Source of the DNA: Bacteroidaceae bacterium | Lineage (GTDB): Bacteria; Bacteroidota; Bacteroidia; Bacteroidales; Bacteroidaceae | Reading direction: 5' to 3' | DNA length: 64,000 nt | Assembly (NCBI GenBank): GCA_017938245.1 | Contig: JAGBBX010000038.1 | Coordinates: forward strand, 1-64,000 | Part shown: piece by piece, positions 1-9,844 of the stretch | How positions within the stretch are numbered: the stretch's first letter is position 1 | Layout: every line of letters starts with the position of its first letter | Notes under the pieces: model-generated | The model's input: the letters and a program-made list of their open reading frames with translations, nothing else | Databases searched by the model: none | Told to the model about the DNA's origin: nothing | Translations under genes and position numbers: made by a program

Positions 1-240
1 AGGGGGAGGTACCACCTTCTTCTCGGGTAGTGTAATAGGCACCATAATCTCCTCTTCGAGCAGTATACCCTGCTGAATAATCTCACCTGTGTGCTTCTTC
101 TCGGTAGCGGTCCACTCGAAAGCGGCAAACAATACCGCGAACACCATAATGTAACCCAAGAGCAACCAAGTGGTCTTTCTTGTCTCAAGATTAGCCGACT
201 GGCTCTTCTTTTGTTCGATGTAATTTTTCTCGTTACTCAT
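1..240 (-). CDS. tonB: Energy transducer TonB, N-terminal part (runs off the left edge)
   Basis: The gene enters from position 240 and continues beyond base 1, so only the first 80 codons are seen. The protein starts MSNEKNYIEQKKSQSANLE, has one hydrophobic segment at about residues 25-43 (TWLLLGYIMVFAVLFAAFEW), and then an acidic, proline-rich stretch ending in PPP. This is the layout of Bacteroidetes TonB: a short cytoplasmic tail, an inner-membrane anchor that pairs with ExbB/ExbD, and a Pro/Glu-rich periplasmic spacer. The C-terminal domain that contacts outer-membrane receptors is outside the window, so the call rests on the N-terminus only. Confidence 0.75.
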   Translation of the reverse strand, partial: MSNEKNYIEQKKSQSANLETRKTTWLLLGYIMVFAVLFAAFEWTATEKKHTGEIIQQGILLEEEIMVPITLPEKKVVPPP

Positions 241-278
241 ATTTTTATTGTTTTTTAGATTTAATCTGCTCAACCTTG

Positions 279-286
279 CAAAAATA
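279..286 (-). promoter_or_regulatory. Bacteroidetes -7 box for the tonB gene
   Basis: On the minus strand this reads TATTTTTG, an exact match to the Bacteroidetes TAnnTTTG -7 element, 38 bases upstream of the tonB start codon. No convincing -33 TTTG is seen at the usual spacing. Confidence 0.45.
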
Positions 287-468
287 AACAATATTTTTCA
301 ATCGCAGGTGAATATTTACTCTTTTTTTATTTTAACTCTGATATTTTATTCTCTTTGCACACTATGCACAGCTGTTTTACGTTTTTTATAGGCAGGGTAC
401 ATTGTTGCCGGCTGCTCTTTTGTTGGTAATTCAATGTCTCTTTTCGAGGTTAAGAAATAAAAAAGCAT

Positions 469-476
469 TATCTTCG
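469..476 (+). promoter_or_regulatory. -7 box (TATCTTCG variant) upstream of porQ
   Basis: TATCTTCG differs from TAnnTTTG by one base and lies 41 bases upstream of the porQ ATG. The same octamer precedes several other genes in this window, which supports it as a real promoter variant here. Confidence 0.45.
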
Positions 477-517
477 CCCTCGACAATGGTAATTGCGAGG
501 CATAAATAAATAATTTG

Positions 518-1489
518 ATGAGAAAAATTGTGATGACACTGATATTGGCACTGCCAATGTTTCTCTTTGCGCAGGACGGAGCCACTGCATTTAATATATT
601 GCGGTTGCCCTATTCGTCGCATGCTGCAGCATTGGGAGGAAGTAATATTTCGCTTCCCGACGATGATATTATGCTTGCAATGCATAATCCGGCATTGCTT
701 GCCAATGTATCGGATAAAACGTTGCACCTTAGCTATATGACATATATGAGCGATAGTAAGGTTGCAGGTGCGGCTTTCAATAGAATGTTTGGCGAGCGCT
801 CGGCAGCAGCTCTTGCTGTACGTTATATCGACTATGGTACATTCGACGGCTTTACCGCCGACAATGTCTCCACAGGTAGTTTCGCTGCAAAGGATATCGA
901 GCTGTCGATGCTCTATAATTATCTGCTTGGTGAAAGATGGAGTGGTGGTGTGACAGGTAAATTTATCTACTCGAAATACGAGAGTTACAGTTCGTTGGCA
1001 CTTGGAGTCGATCTTGGAGTAAACTATTACAACCCCGACAACGACTTTTCGTTCTCATTTGTATTGCGTAGCTTGGGAGGGCAGGTAAAGGCTTTTGAGG
1101 ATAAGCACGAGAGTATGCCTTTCGATGTTCAGATGGGTTTTACAAAGCGTCTGGCACACGCACCTCTGCGTCTGTCGCTTACTCTGGTGAATCTGCACAA
1201 GTGGAGCAAGGATAGTTTCACTAATCCCGATGGCAGTGACGACAGTTTCGGCGATATTCTGCTTAAACACGCGGTGTTTGGTGCCGATGTGCTCATAGGA
1301 AACAATTTTTATGCTTCGTTGGGATACAACTACCGCATAGCCGAGGAACTCTCGTCCGAGGGAACAAAATGGGACGGCTTGACATTGGGTGCAGGCGTCA
1401 CTCTTAAAAAACTGAAATTTGGAGTATCCTACAGCAAACTGCACGTCTCTTCGGGCTCTCTTATGTTTGCTGCATCATACAATTTGTAA
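518..1489 (+). CDS. porQ: PorQ-like type IX secretion system outer-membrane protein
   Basis: A 323-residue protein with a cleavable signal peptide ([19 protein letters not shown]) followed by the [22 protein letters not shown] region typical of PorQ, including the later [19 protein letters not shown] segment. The rest alternates polar and aromatic strands, as in a FadL/PorV-like beta-barrel, and ends in an aromatic-rich strand (FAASYNL). PorQ homologues take part in type IX secretion and attachment of cargo at the outer membrane in Bacteroidetes. I chose ATG 518 over the in-frame TTG three bases upstream. It is followed 32 bp later by cmk; porQ-cmk-ispH-pfkA looks like one transcription unit. 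No type IX cargo is evident in the window. Confidence 0.85.
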   Translation: MRKIVMTLILALPMFLFAQDGATAFNILRLPYSSHAAALGGSNISLPDDDIMLAMHNPALLANVSDKTLHLSYMTYMSDSKVAGAAFNRMFGERSAAALAVRYIDYGTFDGFTADNVSTGSFAAKDIELSMLYNYLLGERWSGGVTGKFIYSKYESYSSLALGVDLGVNYYNPDNDFSFSFVLRSLGGQVKAFEDKHESMPFDVQMGFTKRLAHAPLRLSLTLVNLHKWSKDSFTNPDGSDDSFGDILLKHAVFGADVLIGNNFYASLGYNYRIAEELSSEGTKWDGLTLGAGVTLKKLKFGVSYSKLHVSSGSLMFAASYNL

Positions 1490-1521
1490 TATGGTTTTGT
1501 AAAGGATATAAAAACGAAAAT

Positions 1522-2211
1522 ATGAAAAAGATTATAATTGCTATTGACGGATTCTCGTCGTGTGGAAAAAGTACTATGGCCAAGTCTTTGGCGCGTAACA
1601 TCGGTTACCTCTATTTCGATAGCGGTGCAATGTATCGTGCTGTATCGCTCTTCTGCTTGCAGCAGGGACTCATTACCGACGGTATAATTGACGTCGAGGC
1701 CTTGCGTGCAAGAATGAACGAGATTAAGATAACATTCGAGGCCGACCCTGTTACAAAAAACTCGGTAACTTTCCTCAATGGTGTGAATGTCGAGAAGGAG
1801 ATTCGCTCGTTAGAGGTCTCACGTATAGTAAGTCAGGTGGCTGCTCTCGATTTTGTTCGCACCGATATGATTGAGCAACAGCGCTCTATGGGCGAGGCAA
1901 AGGGTATTGTGATGGATGGTCGCGATATTGGTACAACTGTTTTTCCCGATGCCGAGATGAAGATTTTTGTAACAGCATCGGCCGAGGTGCGCGCACAGCG
2001 TCGTTACGACGAGATTATAGCTCGTGGCGATAGTGCCAATTACGACGAGATTTTAGAGAATGTGCAGCAGCGCGACCACATCGACCAGACACGCGAGGTA
2101 AGCCCTCTGCGCAAGGCCGACGATGCCTTGTTGCTCGATAACAGCTTTATGACACGCGAGGAGCAGGAACAGTGGCTCATAGAGCGTTTTAACGAGATTG
2201 TAAAAGAGTAA
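1522..2211 (+). CDS. cmk: Cytidylate (CMP) kinase
   Basis: The protein (229 aa) phosphorylates CMP/dCMP with ATP in the cytoplasm. It shows the N-terminal P-loop [11 protein letters not shown] (about residues 8-18), then YFDSGAMYR, the CMP-binding region, and the conserved [15 protein letters not shown] motif near residue 130, with the R-rich AQRRYDE lid segment after it. Length is normal for bacterial Cmk. It lies 32 bp after porQ and 20 bp before ispH on the same strand, so co-transcription is likely. Confidence 0.95.
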   Translation: MKKIIIAIDGFSSCGKSTMAKSLARNIGYLYFDSGAMYRAVSLFCLQQGLITDGIIDVEALRARMNEIKITFEADPVTKNSVTFLNGVNVEKEIRSLEVSRIVSQVAALDFVRTDMIEQQRSMGEAKGIVMDGRDIGTTVFPDAEMKIFVTASAEVRAQRRYDEIIARGDSANYDEILENVQQRDHIDQTREVSPLRKADDALLLDNSFMTREEQEQWLIERFNEIVKE

Positions 2212-2231
2212 TACTCTATAATTTATACGTA

Positions 2232-3119
2232 ATGTTAAAGATAGAGATTGACGAACAGTCGGGATTCTGTTTCGGAGTAACCACTGCAATACAAAAAGCC
2301 GAGGAAGAACTAAGCAAGGGCGAAACGCTTTATTGCTTGGGCGACATTGTGCATAACGGCAAGGAGTGCGAGCGCCTTAAACGGTTGGGGCTTATCACCA
2401 TCGACCACGCTACATTTGCCACGCTGCACGATGCAAAGGTACTTCTTCGCGCCCACGGCGAGCCACCCGAAACATACGAGATTGCCCGACGCAATAATCT
2501 GCGCCTTATAGATGCCACCTGCCCGGTGGTGCTGAAACTGCAACAGCGCATACACAAAAGGTGGGCCGAGAGTGCAGCCGACAATCGTCAGATAATAATA
2601 TACGGTCAGGCGGGACACGCCGAGGTGCTTGGCCTTGTGGGGCAGACACGCGGCGAGGCTGTTGTAATAGAAGATACTTCTCAGCTCGGTCGTGTGGCTA
2701 CCGACAAAGATACATATATCTACTCGCAGACGACAAAGTCACTCGAAGGATATAAACAGCTTGTCGAGGCAGTGAAAGAGCACGTCGCGCCACAGCATAA
2801 GATAGAGTTTGTCGATACGGTGTGCCGTCGTGTTGCCAATCGTATGAGCGGAATAGGTGAGTTTGCAAAATCGCACCAGTTGATATTTTTTGTCAGCGGT
2901 CGCAAAAGCTCCAACGGCAAGATACTCTACGACGAGTGTCGACGTATGAATCCCAACTCTCATCACATCGAAGGCCCATTGGAGATTGACTTCTCGCTTA
3001 CCGATGGTGTCGAGAGCATTGGAATATGCGGTGCAACATCCACCCCAAAATGGCTTATGGAAGATTGTAAACAGGCAATATTAAACTATAAAAATCAAAA
3101 ATATGAAGAACAGAATTAA
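2232..3119 (+). CDS. ispH: 4-hydroxy-3-methylbut-2-enyl diphosphate reductase
   Basis: IspH (LytB) carries out the last step of the MEP isoprenoid pathway, reducing HMBPP to IPP and DMAPP with a [4Fe-4S] cluster. The three cluster cysteines are visible in their usual contexts: GFCFGV (Cys13), ATCPVV (about residue 97) and DTVCRR (about residue 198). The LRAHGEPPE segment carries one of the active-site histidines, and SGRKSSN and ATSTPKWL are also present. At 295 residues it is a normal single-domain form. Its last 17 bases overlap the start of pfkA, so translation of the two is probably coupled. Confidence 0.95.
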   Translation: MLKIEIDEQSGFCFGVTTAIQKAEEELSKGETLYCLGDIVHNGKECERLKRLGLITIDHATFATLHDAKVLLRAHGEPPETYEIARRNNLRLIDATCPVVLKLQQRIHKRWAESAADNRQIIIYGQAGHAEVLGLVGQTRGEAVVIEDTSQLGRVATDKDTYIYSQTTKSLEGYKQLVEAVKEHVAPQHKIEFVDTVCRRVANRMSGIGEFAKSHQLIFFVSGRKSSNGKILYDECRRMNPNSHHIEGPLEIDFSLTDGVESIGICGATSTPKWLMEDCKQAILNYKNQKYEEQN

Positions 3120-4089
3120 TTGTGTGGGCGTACTCACCTCAGGAGGCGATGCACCCGGAATGAACGCTGCCATCCGTGCCGTCACACGTGCTTGTATCTA
3201 TCACGGCATACGCATCAAAGGTATCTACCGCGGTTACAAAGGTCTTATCACAGGCGAGATAAAGGAGTTTAAGACCGAGGATGTAAGTAACATCATCCAA
3301 CGCGGTGGAACAATCCTTAAGACCAGCCGTTGTCCCGAGTTCAAGACCGAGGAGGGACGCGCGCAGGCCTACGAGACGCTTAAGCAGCAAGAGATTGATG
3401 CTCTCGTGGTTATTGGCGGCGATGGCTCCATCACAGGTGCCTACAACCTTGCACGCGAGTATGATATTCCCTGTATCGCTCTTCCCGGAACAATTGACAA
3501 CGACCTCTATGGTACCGATGTAACAATCGGTTACGATACAGCCCTTAACACCATTATGGAGTGTGTCGATAAAATTCGCGATACAGCATCCTCGCACGAG
3601 CGCCTTTTCATCGTCGAGGTTATGGGTCGCGACGCCGGTTTCCTTGCTCTTAACGGAACAATAGCAACAGGTGCCGAGGCTTGCGTATTGCCCGAGATTG
3701 ACCCCGAGTTCGAGACAATCAACAAATTCATTGCCAACGGCCTGCGCCGTACCAAGAGCAGCAGTATTGTACTCTTTGCCGAGGGCCGCGAGAAAGATTA
3801 TAATATTATGGAGGTTGCCGAGGGTATGCGCGAGCGCTTCCCCGAACTCGACGTGCGCGTATCTATTCTCGGATACTTGCAGCGTGGTGGCAGCCCCACT
3901 GCCAACGACCGTATCCTTGCCAGCCGCTTGGGTGTTGCAGCCATCGATGCTCTGCTCGAAGGCCAGCGTAACGTAATGATTGGCTCTCGTAACAACGAGA
4001 TTGTTTACATCCCCTTTACAAAGGCTATTAAGGACGATAAACCTCTTGACCGCGATGCTGTTCGTGCACAAGAGATTCTTGCATCGTAA
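3103..4089 (+). CDS. pfkA: ATP-dependent 6-phosphofructokinase
   Basis: The protein (328 aa) phosphorylates fructose 6-phosphate in glycolysis. It starts with the family motif [15 protein letters not shown], followed by [18 protein letters not shown] (the ATP-binding glycine-rich loop; GGDGS is the ATP-type signature), PGTIDND with the catalytic aspartate, and [11 protein letters not shown]. Near the C-terminus [15 protein letters not shown] matches the fructose-phosphate site. The gene starts inside the end of ispH and is the last gene of the porQ-cmk-ispH-pfkA run; a strong hairpin follows. Confidence 0.96.
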   Translation: MKNRINCVGVLTSGGDAPGMNAAIRAVTRACIYHGIRIKGIYRGYKGLITGEIKEFKTEDVSNIIQRGGTILKTSRCPEFKTEEGRAQAYETLKQQEIDALVVIGGDGSITGAYNLAREYDIPCIALPGTIDNDLYGTDVTIGYDTALNTIMECVDKIRDTASSHERLFIVEVMGRDAGFLALNGTIATGAEACVLPEIDPEFETINKFIANGLRRTKSSSIVLFAEGREKDYNIMEVAEGMRERFPELDVRVSILGYLQRGGSPTANDRILASRLGVAAIDALLEGQRNVMIGSRNNEIVYIPFTKAIKDDKPLDRDAVRAQEILAS

Positions 4090-4108
4090 GAGCGTGTAAA
4101 TAGTACCT

Positions 4109-4160
4109 AAACAAATATAACAACCGAAAAATCACGATTTTTCAGTTGTTATATTTGTTT
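4109..4160. terminator. Bidirectional terminator between pfkA and the btu operon
   Basis: A long near-perfect inverted repeat: AAACAAATATAACAAC pairs with GTTGTTATATTTGTTT around an inner CGAAAAATCACGATTTTTCAG hairpin. It lies 20 bp after pfkA and about 90 bp beyond the end of btuC, so it could serve both converging units. Confidence 0.8.
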
Positions 4161-4249
4161 ATGGTTATAATGCCTACAAGTTCGACCCGTTGCGGGCCCG
4201 AAGCAGAAGTAACATCCAAGCACACAGCCTATGATTGTTCAAACGAAAA

Positions 4250-5302
4250 TCAGGATGCGCTAATCCCTCTTCTTTTTATCACCACATACAGAATCACAGG
4301 AGCCCCTATGATGGGTGTTACGGCACTCAGCGGCAGCAGCCCGCTGCTACCGGGCAGCTGACACAGGATATTACATAATAGTGCAGTGGCGCCTCCCCAT
4401 AATATTGTGGCAGGCAGCAGAAAGATATGATTATTGGTGCTGAGGAACAGACGGGCAATATGCGGCACTGCAAGACCTATAAAAGCAATAGGGCCACAAA
4501 AAGCGGTAACCCCGGCTGTGAGTATTCCTGTAAGGGCAAGCAATACTCCGCGTGCACTTTTAGTCTTTACGCCTAAATTGGCTGCGTAGGCATCGCCAAG
4601 CAATAGCGCATTAAGAGGCTTTACCATAAGCAACGATGCTGTGAGCGTGACAATGAGCAGTGTGGCAAAGAGTGGTAATTGCGCGGTAGAGACACCTCCG
4701 AAACTACCCATTCCCCATATAAGATAAGAGTGTACTCCCTCGGCGGTGGAGAAATAGTTAAGCAGGGTGATTACCGACGAGGTAAGGTAGCTTACGGCAA
4801 GACCGGCAATAAGCAGGTAGATGTTATTCCGCAGCCACATCGATAGCAACAGCAGAATGGCAATCACGGCAAGCGCCCCAATAAAAGCACCCGAGAGAAT
4901 AGCTGCGTAACCGCCAAATGATAGTCCGCCCGATACAAGGGTGCCATTGAGCAGTAACATAACGATGGCTACTCCCAATCCCGCACCGCTGTTTATGCCA
5001 AAGACCTCGGGGCCGGCAAGAGGGTTGTTGAACAGCGTTTGCAGCATTAGTCCCGCTGCCGAGAGCGCCATCCCTGCAAACATAGCTGTTACAGCCTGTG
5101 GCAGACGCGACTCCAACACAATAAGGCGCCACCCGGGTTCGCCCTCTCCTCCGGTGAGGATAGAGATTACTTTGCCAAGGGGAATCTCGACAGCACCCCA
5201 CAGCAGATTGGCTGCAAAGAGTGCCAAGAGTGTCAATGCCGATAGGATAATGGCAATGGTAAAATTACTCCTCTTGCATTTTCTCGTAGTAGCGTAACTC
5301 AT
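4250..5302 (-). CDS. btuC: FecCD/BtuC-family ABC transporter permease, probably cobalamin
   Basis: A 350-residue polytopic membrane protein of the FecCD family, which forms the inner-membrane channel for vitamin B12 or iron chelates. Recognisable family segments are LSAAGLMLQTLFNNPLAGPE, the LIWGMGSFGGVS loop, and GPIAFIGLAVPHIARLF near the C-terminus. It overlaps the end of btuF by 38 bp and is the last gene of a unit that begins with a cobalamin riboswitch and btuB, so cobalamin is the likely substrate. The ATPase (BtuD) normally required is not encoded next to it: only about 90 bp separate its stop from the terminator. The partner ATPase must be elsewhere or shared. Confidence 0.85.
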   Translation of the reverse strand: MSYATTRKCKRSNFTIAIILSALTLLALFAANLLWGAVEIPLGKVISILTGGEGEPGWRLIVLESRLPQAVTAMFAGMALSAAGLMLQTLFNNPLAGPEVFGINSGAGLGVAIVMLLLNGTLVSGGLSFGGYAAILSGAFIGALAVIAILLLLSMWLRNNIYLLIAGLAVSYLTSSVITLLNYFSTAEGVHSYLIWGMGSFGGVSTAQLPLFATLLIVTLTASLLMVKPLNALLLGDAYAANLGVKTKSARGVLLALTGILTAGVTAFCGPIAFIGLAVPHIARLFLSTNNHIFLLPATILWGGATALLCNILCQLPGSSGLLPLSAVTPIIGAPVILYVVIKRRGISAS

Positions 5303-6389
5303 AATCTTCTATAATCTCGGGGTGAATAATTGAAACAAACTCCTGTAGCAGTATATCGGGACGGAAGGGGGTCTCTTCGTAGAAACGTTTCTCGCTCAGA
5401 CGACATTCGTAAATGTTGCGCTCTTTGTAAGGGCGAAAATGTGTGTAGCCGTCAAATTCTGTCGGCAGGGATTTATATGTCTTTCTTGCTCCACCATATT
5501 TTATAAACCAAAAGTCGGCGTCGGCGGCTCTGTTTAGCACAGCCTCAAAGGCTAACGGCAGCGAGCCTGTGCGGTCGTGGCAGGCAAAGAGATAGTTAGC
5601 ACCTGCGTCGTTATATAGCTGTCCCATTGTGCTGTTTCCACCGGGCATATACCACGCCGAACTGCTCTTAAGCTCGCACATAAGAGTGGGGCGTCTCTCG
5701 CACCTTTTTACTCTGTCGCGCAGTGCTATATAATTATTCTCCACTACGTTGAAAAGCGAGTCGGCTCTTTTGCCCTCGCCAAGCAGACGGCCATAGAAAC
5801 GCATCCACTCGGCACCACCTAACGGCGAATTTTCCATATACTCGGCACACTCAATAAGAGGGTAGTGCATTCTCTCCAATTTACCATAGCCTCCATTTTC
5901 GTAAGGTAGCACCCAAATGGCTTGTGGCGATAGCTGCACCACGCGCTCGCTGTTTATGTTAAGGCTGCTGCCGCAGTCAGTAATTTTGCCATTGGAGATT
6001 CTCTCTTTCAGCGCAGGCTGTGTCATATACTCCCCCTCGCAAACGCCTGTAACAGCATCGGTGTGTCCAAGATTGCAGATAAGCTCGGCGTGTACGGTCG
6101 AAAATATGAGCAGGCTGTCGAGTGGAGTACGCAGCAGTGTACCACGCGGAATATCTGCCGGTACACTGCTGTTTTTGTCAACAAGAATATATCTGTGCAG
6201 CAGCTTGCCGCTCCACGGGCTCTTAATGTCGGTTACTGTGTATCCGTCGCACTCTACAATGGTCAGCAACGATGTGTGACGCAGTTGCAATGTGTCGCCA
6301 ACGACAGCCTCGCCCTCGCTTGCAGACCCTTTGCAGGATGTTGTGGCAAGAGCGGTAATAATCAGCAGCCAATTCAATATATTCTTCAT
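5265..6389 (-). CDS. btuF: Periplasmic B12-binding lipoprotein of the BtuF type
   Basis: A 374-residue substrate-binding protein of an ABC importer. The signal peptide ends in a lipobox-like ATTSCKG, so it is probably a lipoprotein. The fold is the helical-backbone class III (TroA/BtuF) type, seen in segments such as VQLSPQAIWVLPYENGGYGKL and RRPTLMCELKSSSAWYMPGG. The sequence is divergent from E. coli BtuF and the assignment depends mainly on context: riboswitch, BtuB, BtuG and FecCD permease in one unit. It would collect cobalamin released by BtuB and deliver it to BtuC. Confidence 0.78.
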   Translation of the reverse strand: MKNILNWLLIITALATTSCKGSASEGEAVVGDTLQLRHTSLLTIVECDGYTVTDIKSPWSGKLLHRYILVDKNSSVPADIPRGTLLRTPLDSLLIFSTVHAELICNLGHTDAVTGVCEGEYMTQPALKERISNGKITDCGSSLNINSERVVQLSPQAIWVLPYENGGYGKLERMHYPLIECAEYMENSPLGGAEWMRFYGRLLGEGKRADSLFNVVENNYIALRDRVKRCERRPTLMCELKSSSAWYMPGGNSTMGQLYNDAGANYLFACHDRTGSLPLAFEAVLNRAADADFWFIKYGGARKTYKSLPTEFDGYTHFRPYKERNIYECRLSEKRFYEETPFRPDILLQEFVSIIHPEIIEDYELRYYEKMQEE

Positions 6390-6429
6390 TGTCGTTACAT
6401 TTATATCGTTTTATGTAGATACTGTCAAT

Positions 6430-6474
6430 GGTTGCTTGTAGGGGCGATTTTCAATCGCCCGCACAAGCAATGAG
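6430..6474. repeat. GGGCGATT-AATCGCCC palindromic repeat, copy 1
   Basis: Between btuG and btuF lies TTGCTTGTAGGGGCGATTTTC followed by AATCGCCCGCACAAGCAA. It forms a nested hairpin with outer arms TTGCTTGT/ACAAGCAA and inner arms GGGCGATT/AATCGCCC. A related element occurs at about 13073-13110. It may act as a dispersed palindrome or affect mRNA stability inside the btu operon. Confidence 0.6.
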
Positions 6475-6525
6475 TTATTAATTAGCACAATATGGCCCGC
6501 ACACGCACAATGTGTTAACTATCTG

Positions 6526-7596
6526 TTACATTCTGAAACGTGCTCCGGCGGTGTAGTGTCCCACACCGAAGAAACTCTTTTGTTTGCCTGTACAGTCGAA
6601 TATGCGCATATGTCCCAACACACCGTATGTAGCATAGCCTACATAAATATCGCCATTCTCGGGGTTCACCGATAGCGAGTTTACGTTTGCCATTGTCTCC
6701 TCGGGCAGAATCTCGCTCTTCTCGCCTGTTGTAACGTCAAGAGCAAAAAGCGGCGATGTTACAAATGCGTTTTTTTCGTAGTCCCAGGCATTATCGACAT
6801 AATAGAGTGTATTCTCGTATGCAGCAATAGCCGATGCACTGAATCCCAATGATGTTGCTGTTCCCTCCTCGGGCGATATACGGTATACAGCCGATGGAAT
6901 ATCGTTGTAGTTCCCGCTGTCGATGATATACACCTCGTCGTTGCATACAACGCTTGCAGTGTAGGGGTTAACCATATTTATAGTGCGTGTATCGCCACTT
7001 TGCAGGTCGATAATTGAAACTGTTCCGTTGTAGGCATACAGGTCGCCCGAGTTATTCACAACAAGATAGTCGTTGCAGTAGCTTATGCCCTCGGGACGTA
7101 CTCCAACTGGTATTTTACCCTCAAATGCGGCTGTAGAGGCATTATATACATATACGTTACCGTCGTAGTTTGTTGCATATACATTTATTCCGTCGGTTGC
7201 AAGCATACGGGGCGATGCGCCCTCCTGAGTGAACATATAAGGCTCTTGCAGACGCTTTCCGCTCTCGTCGAGCACCTCAATCTTCTGCGAACCGCTTACC
7301 GTTACAAACAGTTTCTCTTTTGTCCACAAAAGGTCTTGTGCAAGGTCGCCCAAGAGAGTCTTGTTCTGTACGGCAAAGATATTTGCTTCGCTGTCTCCCG
7401 CTGTTGCCATATCGGTATCGAAGCTGTAGTATTGTATACTGGCGTCGTTACCCTCCCAGTTACCTGTGTTCACAATGTAACATCTGTTGGCGGGTGTCTC
7501 GTTCTCCTCGGGGAGGGTAACTTTGTCGTCGCTGTCGCACGCTGTAAATGCGAACAATCCAAAAAAGGCTGTTGCCTGTAATAGTAGCTTTTTCAT
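6526..7596 (-). CDS. btuG: BtuG-like surface cobalamin-binding beta-propeller lipoprotein
   Basis: The protein (356 aa) begins with a lipoprotein signal (AFFGLFAFTACDSDD, Cys at about residue 20) followed by an acidic stretch consistent with export to the cell surface. The remainder is a YncE-like seven-bladed propeller with repeated blades such as VYATNYDGNVYVYNAST and YNGTVSIIDLQSGDTRTI. In Bacteroides, BtuG is an extracellular lipoprotein that binds B12 with very high affinity and caps BtuB. Its position directly after btuB (19 bp) in a riboswitch-controlled unit fits that role. The family is known; the cobalamin specificity here is inferred from context. Confidence 0.8.
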   Translation of the reverse strand: MKKLLLQATAFFGLFAFTACDSDDKVTLPEENETPANRCYIVNTGNWEGNDASIQYYSFDTDMATAGDSEANIFAVQNKTLLGDLAQDLLWTKEKLFVTVSGSQKIEVLDESGKRLQEPYMFTQEGASPRMLATDGINVYATNYDGNVYVYNASTAAFEGKIPVGVRPEGISYCNDYLVVNNSGDLYAYNGTVSIIDLQSGDTRTINMVNPYTASVVCNDEVYIIDSGNYNDIPSAVYRISPEEGTATSLGFSASAIAAYENTLYYVDNAWDYEKNAFVTSPLFALDVTTGEKSEILPEETMANVNSLSVNPENGDIYVGYATYGVLGHMRIFDCTGKQKSFFGVGHYTAGARFRM

Positions 7597-7615
7597 TGTG
7601 GTATATTTTAAAAGG

Positions 7616-9592
7616 TTAAAGGTTAATAGTCGCTGATAAACGGAAAGAGCGTCCCGGCATTGGGTAGTACCGTATAATCTCGTAGTTTTTATCGAGTAGA
7701 TTCATTGCTTCGATGCGGGTGCTCAGTGTCGATTTTCCTATCGCCCAATCGCGGGATAGCCATAGAGAGTGGTCGCAGTAGCCGTCGACACGCGACGATG
7801 GGATATTCTGTGCCAGACGGTAGCGCTCGCTGCTCCACACAAGTGAGTAGCCTGCATCGAAAAGCGAGGTACGCAGTGCTGCCGAACACGAGCCTGAGTG
7901 TCGCGGGGTGTATATAATCTGTTCGCCTTTTACCGCCGAGCCCTCGGTGTCATCAACAGCGTGCATATAGCTGTATGCTCCCGATAGCTCAAGATGCGAG
8001 TGTCCCAAGGTAATATCGGCCGAGATATTTGTGTCGACACCGCCGAGGCTAACCTCGTCTACATTGCTCATCTTCCAGATAAATATGCCGGGGACAGCTA
8101 CAATCTTGTCGGTGACGCGACCATAATATGCGTCGGCCGAGAGGGTCAGTTCTTGTAATATTCCTGTTTGCGGCAGTGAGTATGCAGCACCGATATTCAG
8201 CATACGGCTCTTTTCGGGACGCAGCTTGAAATTGCCACTCTCGCGGTAGTATAGGTCGCCAAATGTCGGTAGTCGAAAAATATCGCGGTACGATGCTCGC
8301 AAGCACAGGGAGCGTCCAATGGGGTAGAGAGAAAGCGAGAAAGAGGGTGAGAGACGCGACCGTCGGGGGGCAACCTCGCCTTTGTTGCTCCATTCGTTGC
8401 TGTTTGAGTGCAAGAGCGAGGCGGTGGCGCATAGCGTGGCGCTGCTGTAACGCACACTCACCGCCGATAGCATTGTCAATCGGTTGGGACTTGCCGACAT
8501 AACATTATGCCGATTGCTTGTCGATAGGGTGTTATATATAAGCTCTTCGGCAAGGGCAAGAGTGAATTTTTCGCTCGGCTGCCATTTGAGGGTGTACGCG
8601 AGGTCACTCTCGTGCTGCTCGAAAGTGTGTCTTGTCGCTGCCCCGGCGGTGGCGGGTTGGCGGTTACTGTCGTAGCTGTAATTCTGTTTAAAAGAGGCTT
8701 TCATCCTTACTTCGGGCGATGCTGCAAATTCGTAAAACATCTGTCCGAAGATATTGCGCGAGAGTAGTCTTTCGCTGCTCAGCGGATTATCTACAATAAC
8801 AGCTCCGGGGATGCCTCGCTCCGAGCAGAAACCGTAAACCTTTGCACGCAACGTGTGTCTCTCTTTGCTCCAACGGAAATTAGCTTCGGCGCGCAAACTC
8901 TCGATATCCGAGTTTATGCGTTGTCCGCTTATGCTGCTGCCTGCACCGTCAATGTCGAAACGGTAGCAACCAATGGCATTTGTATAATCGATGAATAGCG
9001 ATGCTTGCGACTGCTTGCCTATCTTGTCGGCAAGATAGATATTTGCCTGATAGCTGTCGAACGAGGCGGCTCTTGCACTCGCTTTGAATGTTCTTGCTTG
9101 TGGCAGATGCGTCTCTAACGAGACACTTCCCGCCGATGCAAGCATACGCGCCGAACGGTAAATATCGTCACCCTCGCCAATGAGCAGTTGCAGTCCTGCG
9201 AGATTGTCGGTCGAGAAACGCCCTAAGTCGACCTGCCCTGTTTGGCAGTCGCCAACAGCAACACCGTCGTAAAATACAGCTGTGTGCTGCGCTCCCATCC
9301 CTCGTATCGATACGGTCTTAAGTCCGCCAATGCCGCCATAATCTTTAACCGTAACACCGCTAAGGTGTTTCATCGCATCACCCACGTTGGTAACACCCAG
9401 ACGCTCAATCTCCTGTGCCGATAATTGCTGTATAGGAGCAGAACTTTCGATGCTGCTTACACGATTTCCGTCTACTATCAATGTGTCTAATTGGCGCAAA
9501 GAGTCGTCGCTCTGCGCCAATATACTGCACAGAGGCAAGGATGCTGCAAAAAGTCCCACATAGCACGCTTTTATGATGCGGTGCGTCTGCAT
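7616..9592 (-). CDS. btuB: TonB-dependent cobalamin receptor BtuB
   Basis: An outer-membrane receptor of 658 residues. It has a signal peptide ending CSILAQ, a TonB-box-like DTLIVDGNRV, a plug domain (AQEIERLGVTNVGDAMKHLSGVTVKDYGG, VSIRGMGAQHTAVFYDGV) and a 22-strand-type barrel ending in a terminal aromatic-type strand (FRLSATINL). It matches the Bacteroides BtuB group. ATG 9592 is preferred; an in-frame TTG lies six bases upstream. The cobalamin riboswitch about 65 bases upstream gives strong support for the substrate and implies repression when intracellular B12 is plentiful. Confidence 0.9.
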   Translation of the reverse strand: MQTHRIIKACYVGLFAASLPLCSILAQSDDSLRQLDTLIVDGNRVSSIESSAPIQQLSAQEIERLGVTNVGDAMKHLSGVTVKDYGGIGGLKTVSIRGMGAQHTAVFYDGVAVGDCQTGQVDLGRFSTDNLAGLQLLIGEGDDIYRSARMLASAGSVSLETHLPQARTFKASARAASFDSYQANIYLADKIGKQSQASLFIDYTNAIGCYRFDIDGAGSSISGQRINSDIESLRAEANFRWSKERHTLRAKVYGFCSERGIPGAVIVDNPLSSERLLSRNIFGQMFYEFAASPEVRMKASFKQNYSYDSNRQPATAGAATRHTFEQHESDLAYTLKWQPSEKFTLALAEELIYNTLSTSNRHNVMSASPNRLTMLSAVSVRYSSATLCATASLLHSNSNEWSNKGEVAPRRSRLSPSFSLSLYPIGRSLCLRASYRDIFRLPTFGDLYYRESGNFKLRPEKSRMLNIGAAYSLPQTGILQELTLSADAYYGRVTDKIVAVPGIFIWKMSNVDEVSLGGVDTNISADITLGHSHLELSGAYSYMHAVDDTEGSAVKGEQIIYTPRHSGSCSAALRTSLFDAGYSLVWSSERYRLAQNIPSSRVDGYCDHSLWLSRDWAIGKSTLSTRIEAMNLLDKNYEIIRYYPMPGRSFRLSATINL

Positions 9593-9654
9593 TGGCAAAA
9601 AAATGTTGAATAAAACAATGACTCGTACCTCTCCTCGAAGGTAATATGAGCAAT

Positions 9655-9838
9655 TGACTCGTCTTGCAGGTCTTCTGACTTACTCTACCTCGCTCCTCCT
9701 TCCCACCCTCATTGGGGCAGTGGTTTCTTAGAATGGATGAGGCTCATAATAAAGAGCTTACAGCAGCGGGACTGTACAGGACTCTCACCTGTTTCCCTTT
9801 TAATCCGCATCTCCAAAGGAGACTGTTTGCGGAACAAG
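9655..9838 (-). promoter_or_regulatory. Cobalamin riboswitch controlling btuBGFC
   Basis: Read on the minus strand, the leader contains the conserved core in order: GGGAAACAGGTGAGAGTCC, then the CTGTACAGTCCCGCTGCTGTA segment (9756-9797 in total), AAACCACTGCCCC (the B12-box GCCACTG-like region, about 9714-9726), and the closing AGTCAGAAGACCTGC (9666-9680). Order and spacing match class I cobalamin riboswitches. It sits between a -7 box at 9845 and the btuB start codon. Ends are approximate. Confidence 0.95.
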
Positions 9839-9844
9839 ACGCTG

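Noticed and set aside
3139..4071. A 310-codon open frame antisense to pfkA
   Set aside because: It mirrors pfkA exactly, has no family features, and arises because the sense gene avoids codons whose complement is a stop.
4146..4361. Small plus-strand frame next to the btuC end, considered as a gene or btuD remnant
   Set aside because: It starts in the terminator and mostly reads antisense to btuC; no ATPase motif is seen in any frame.
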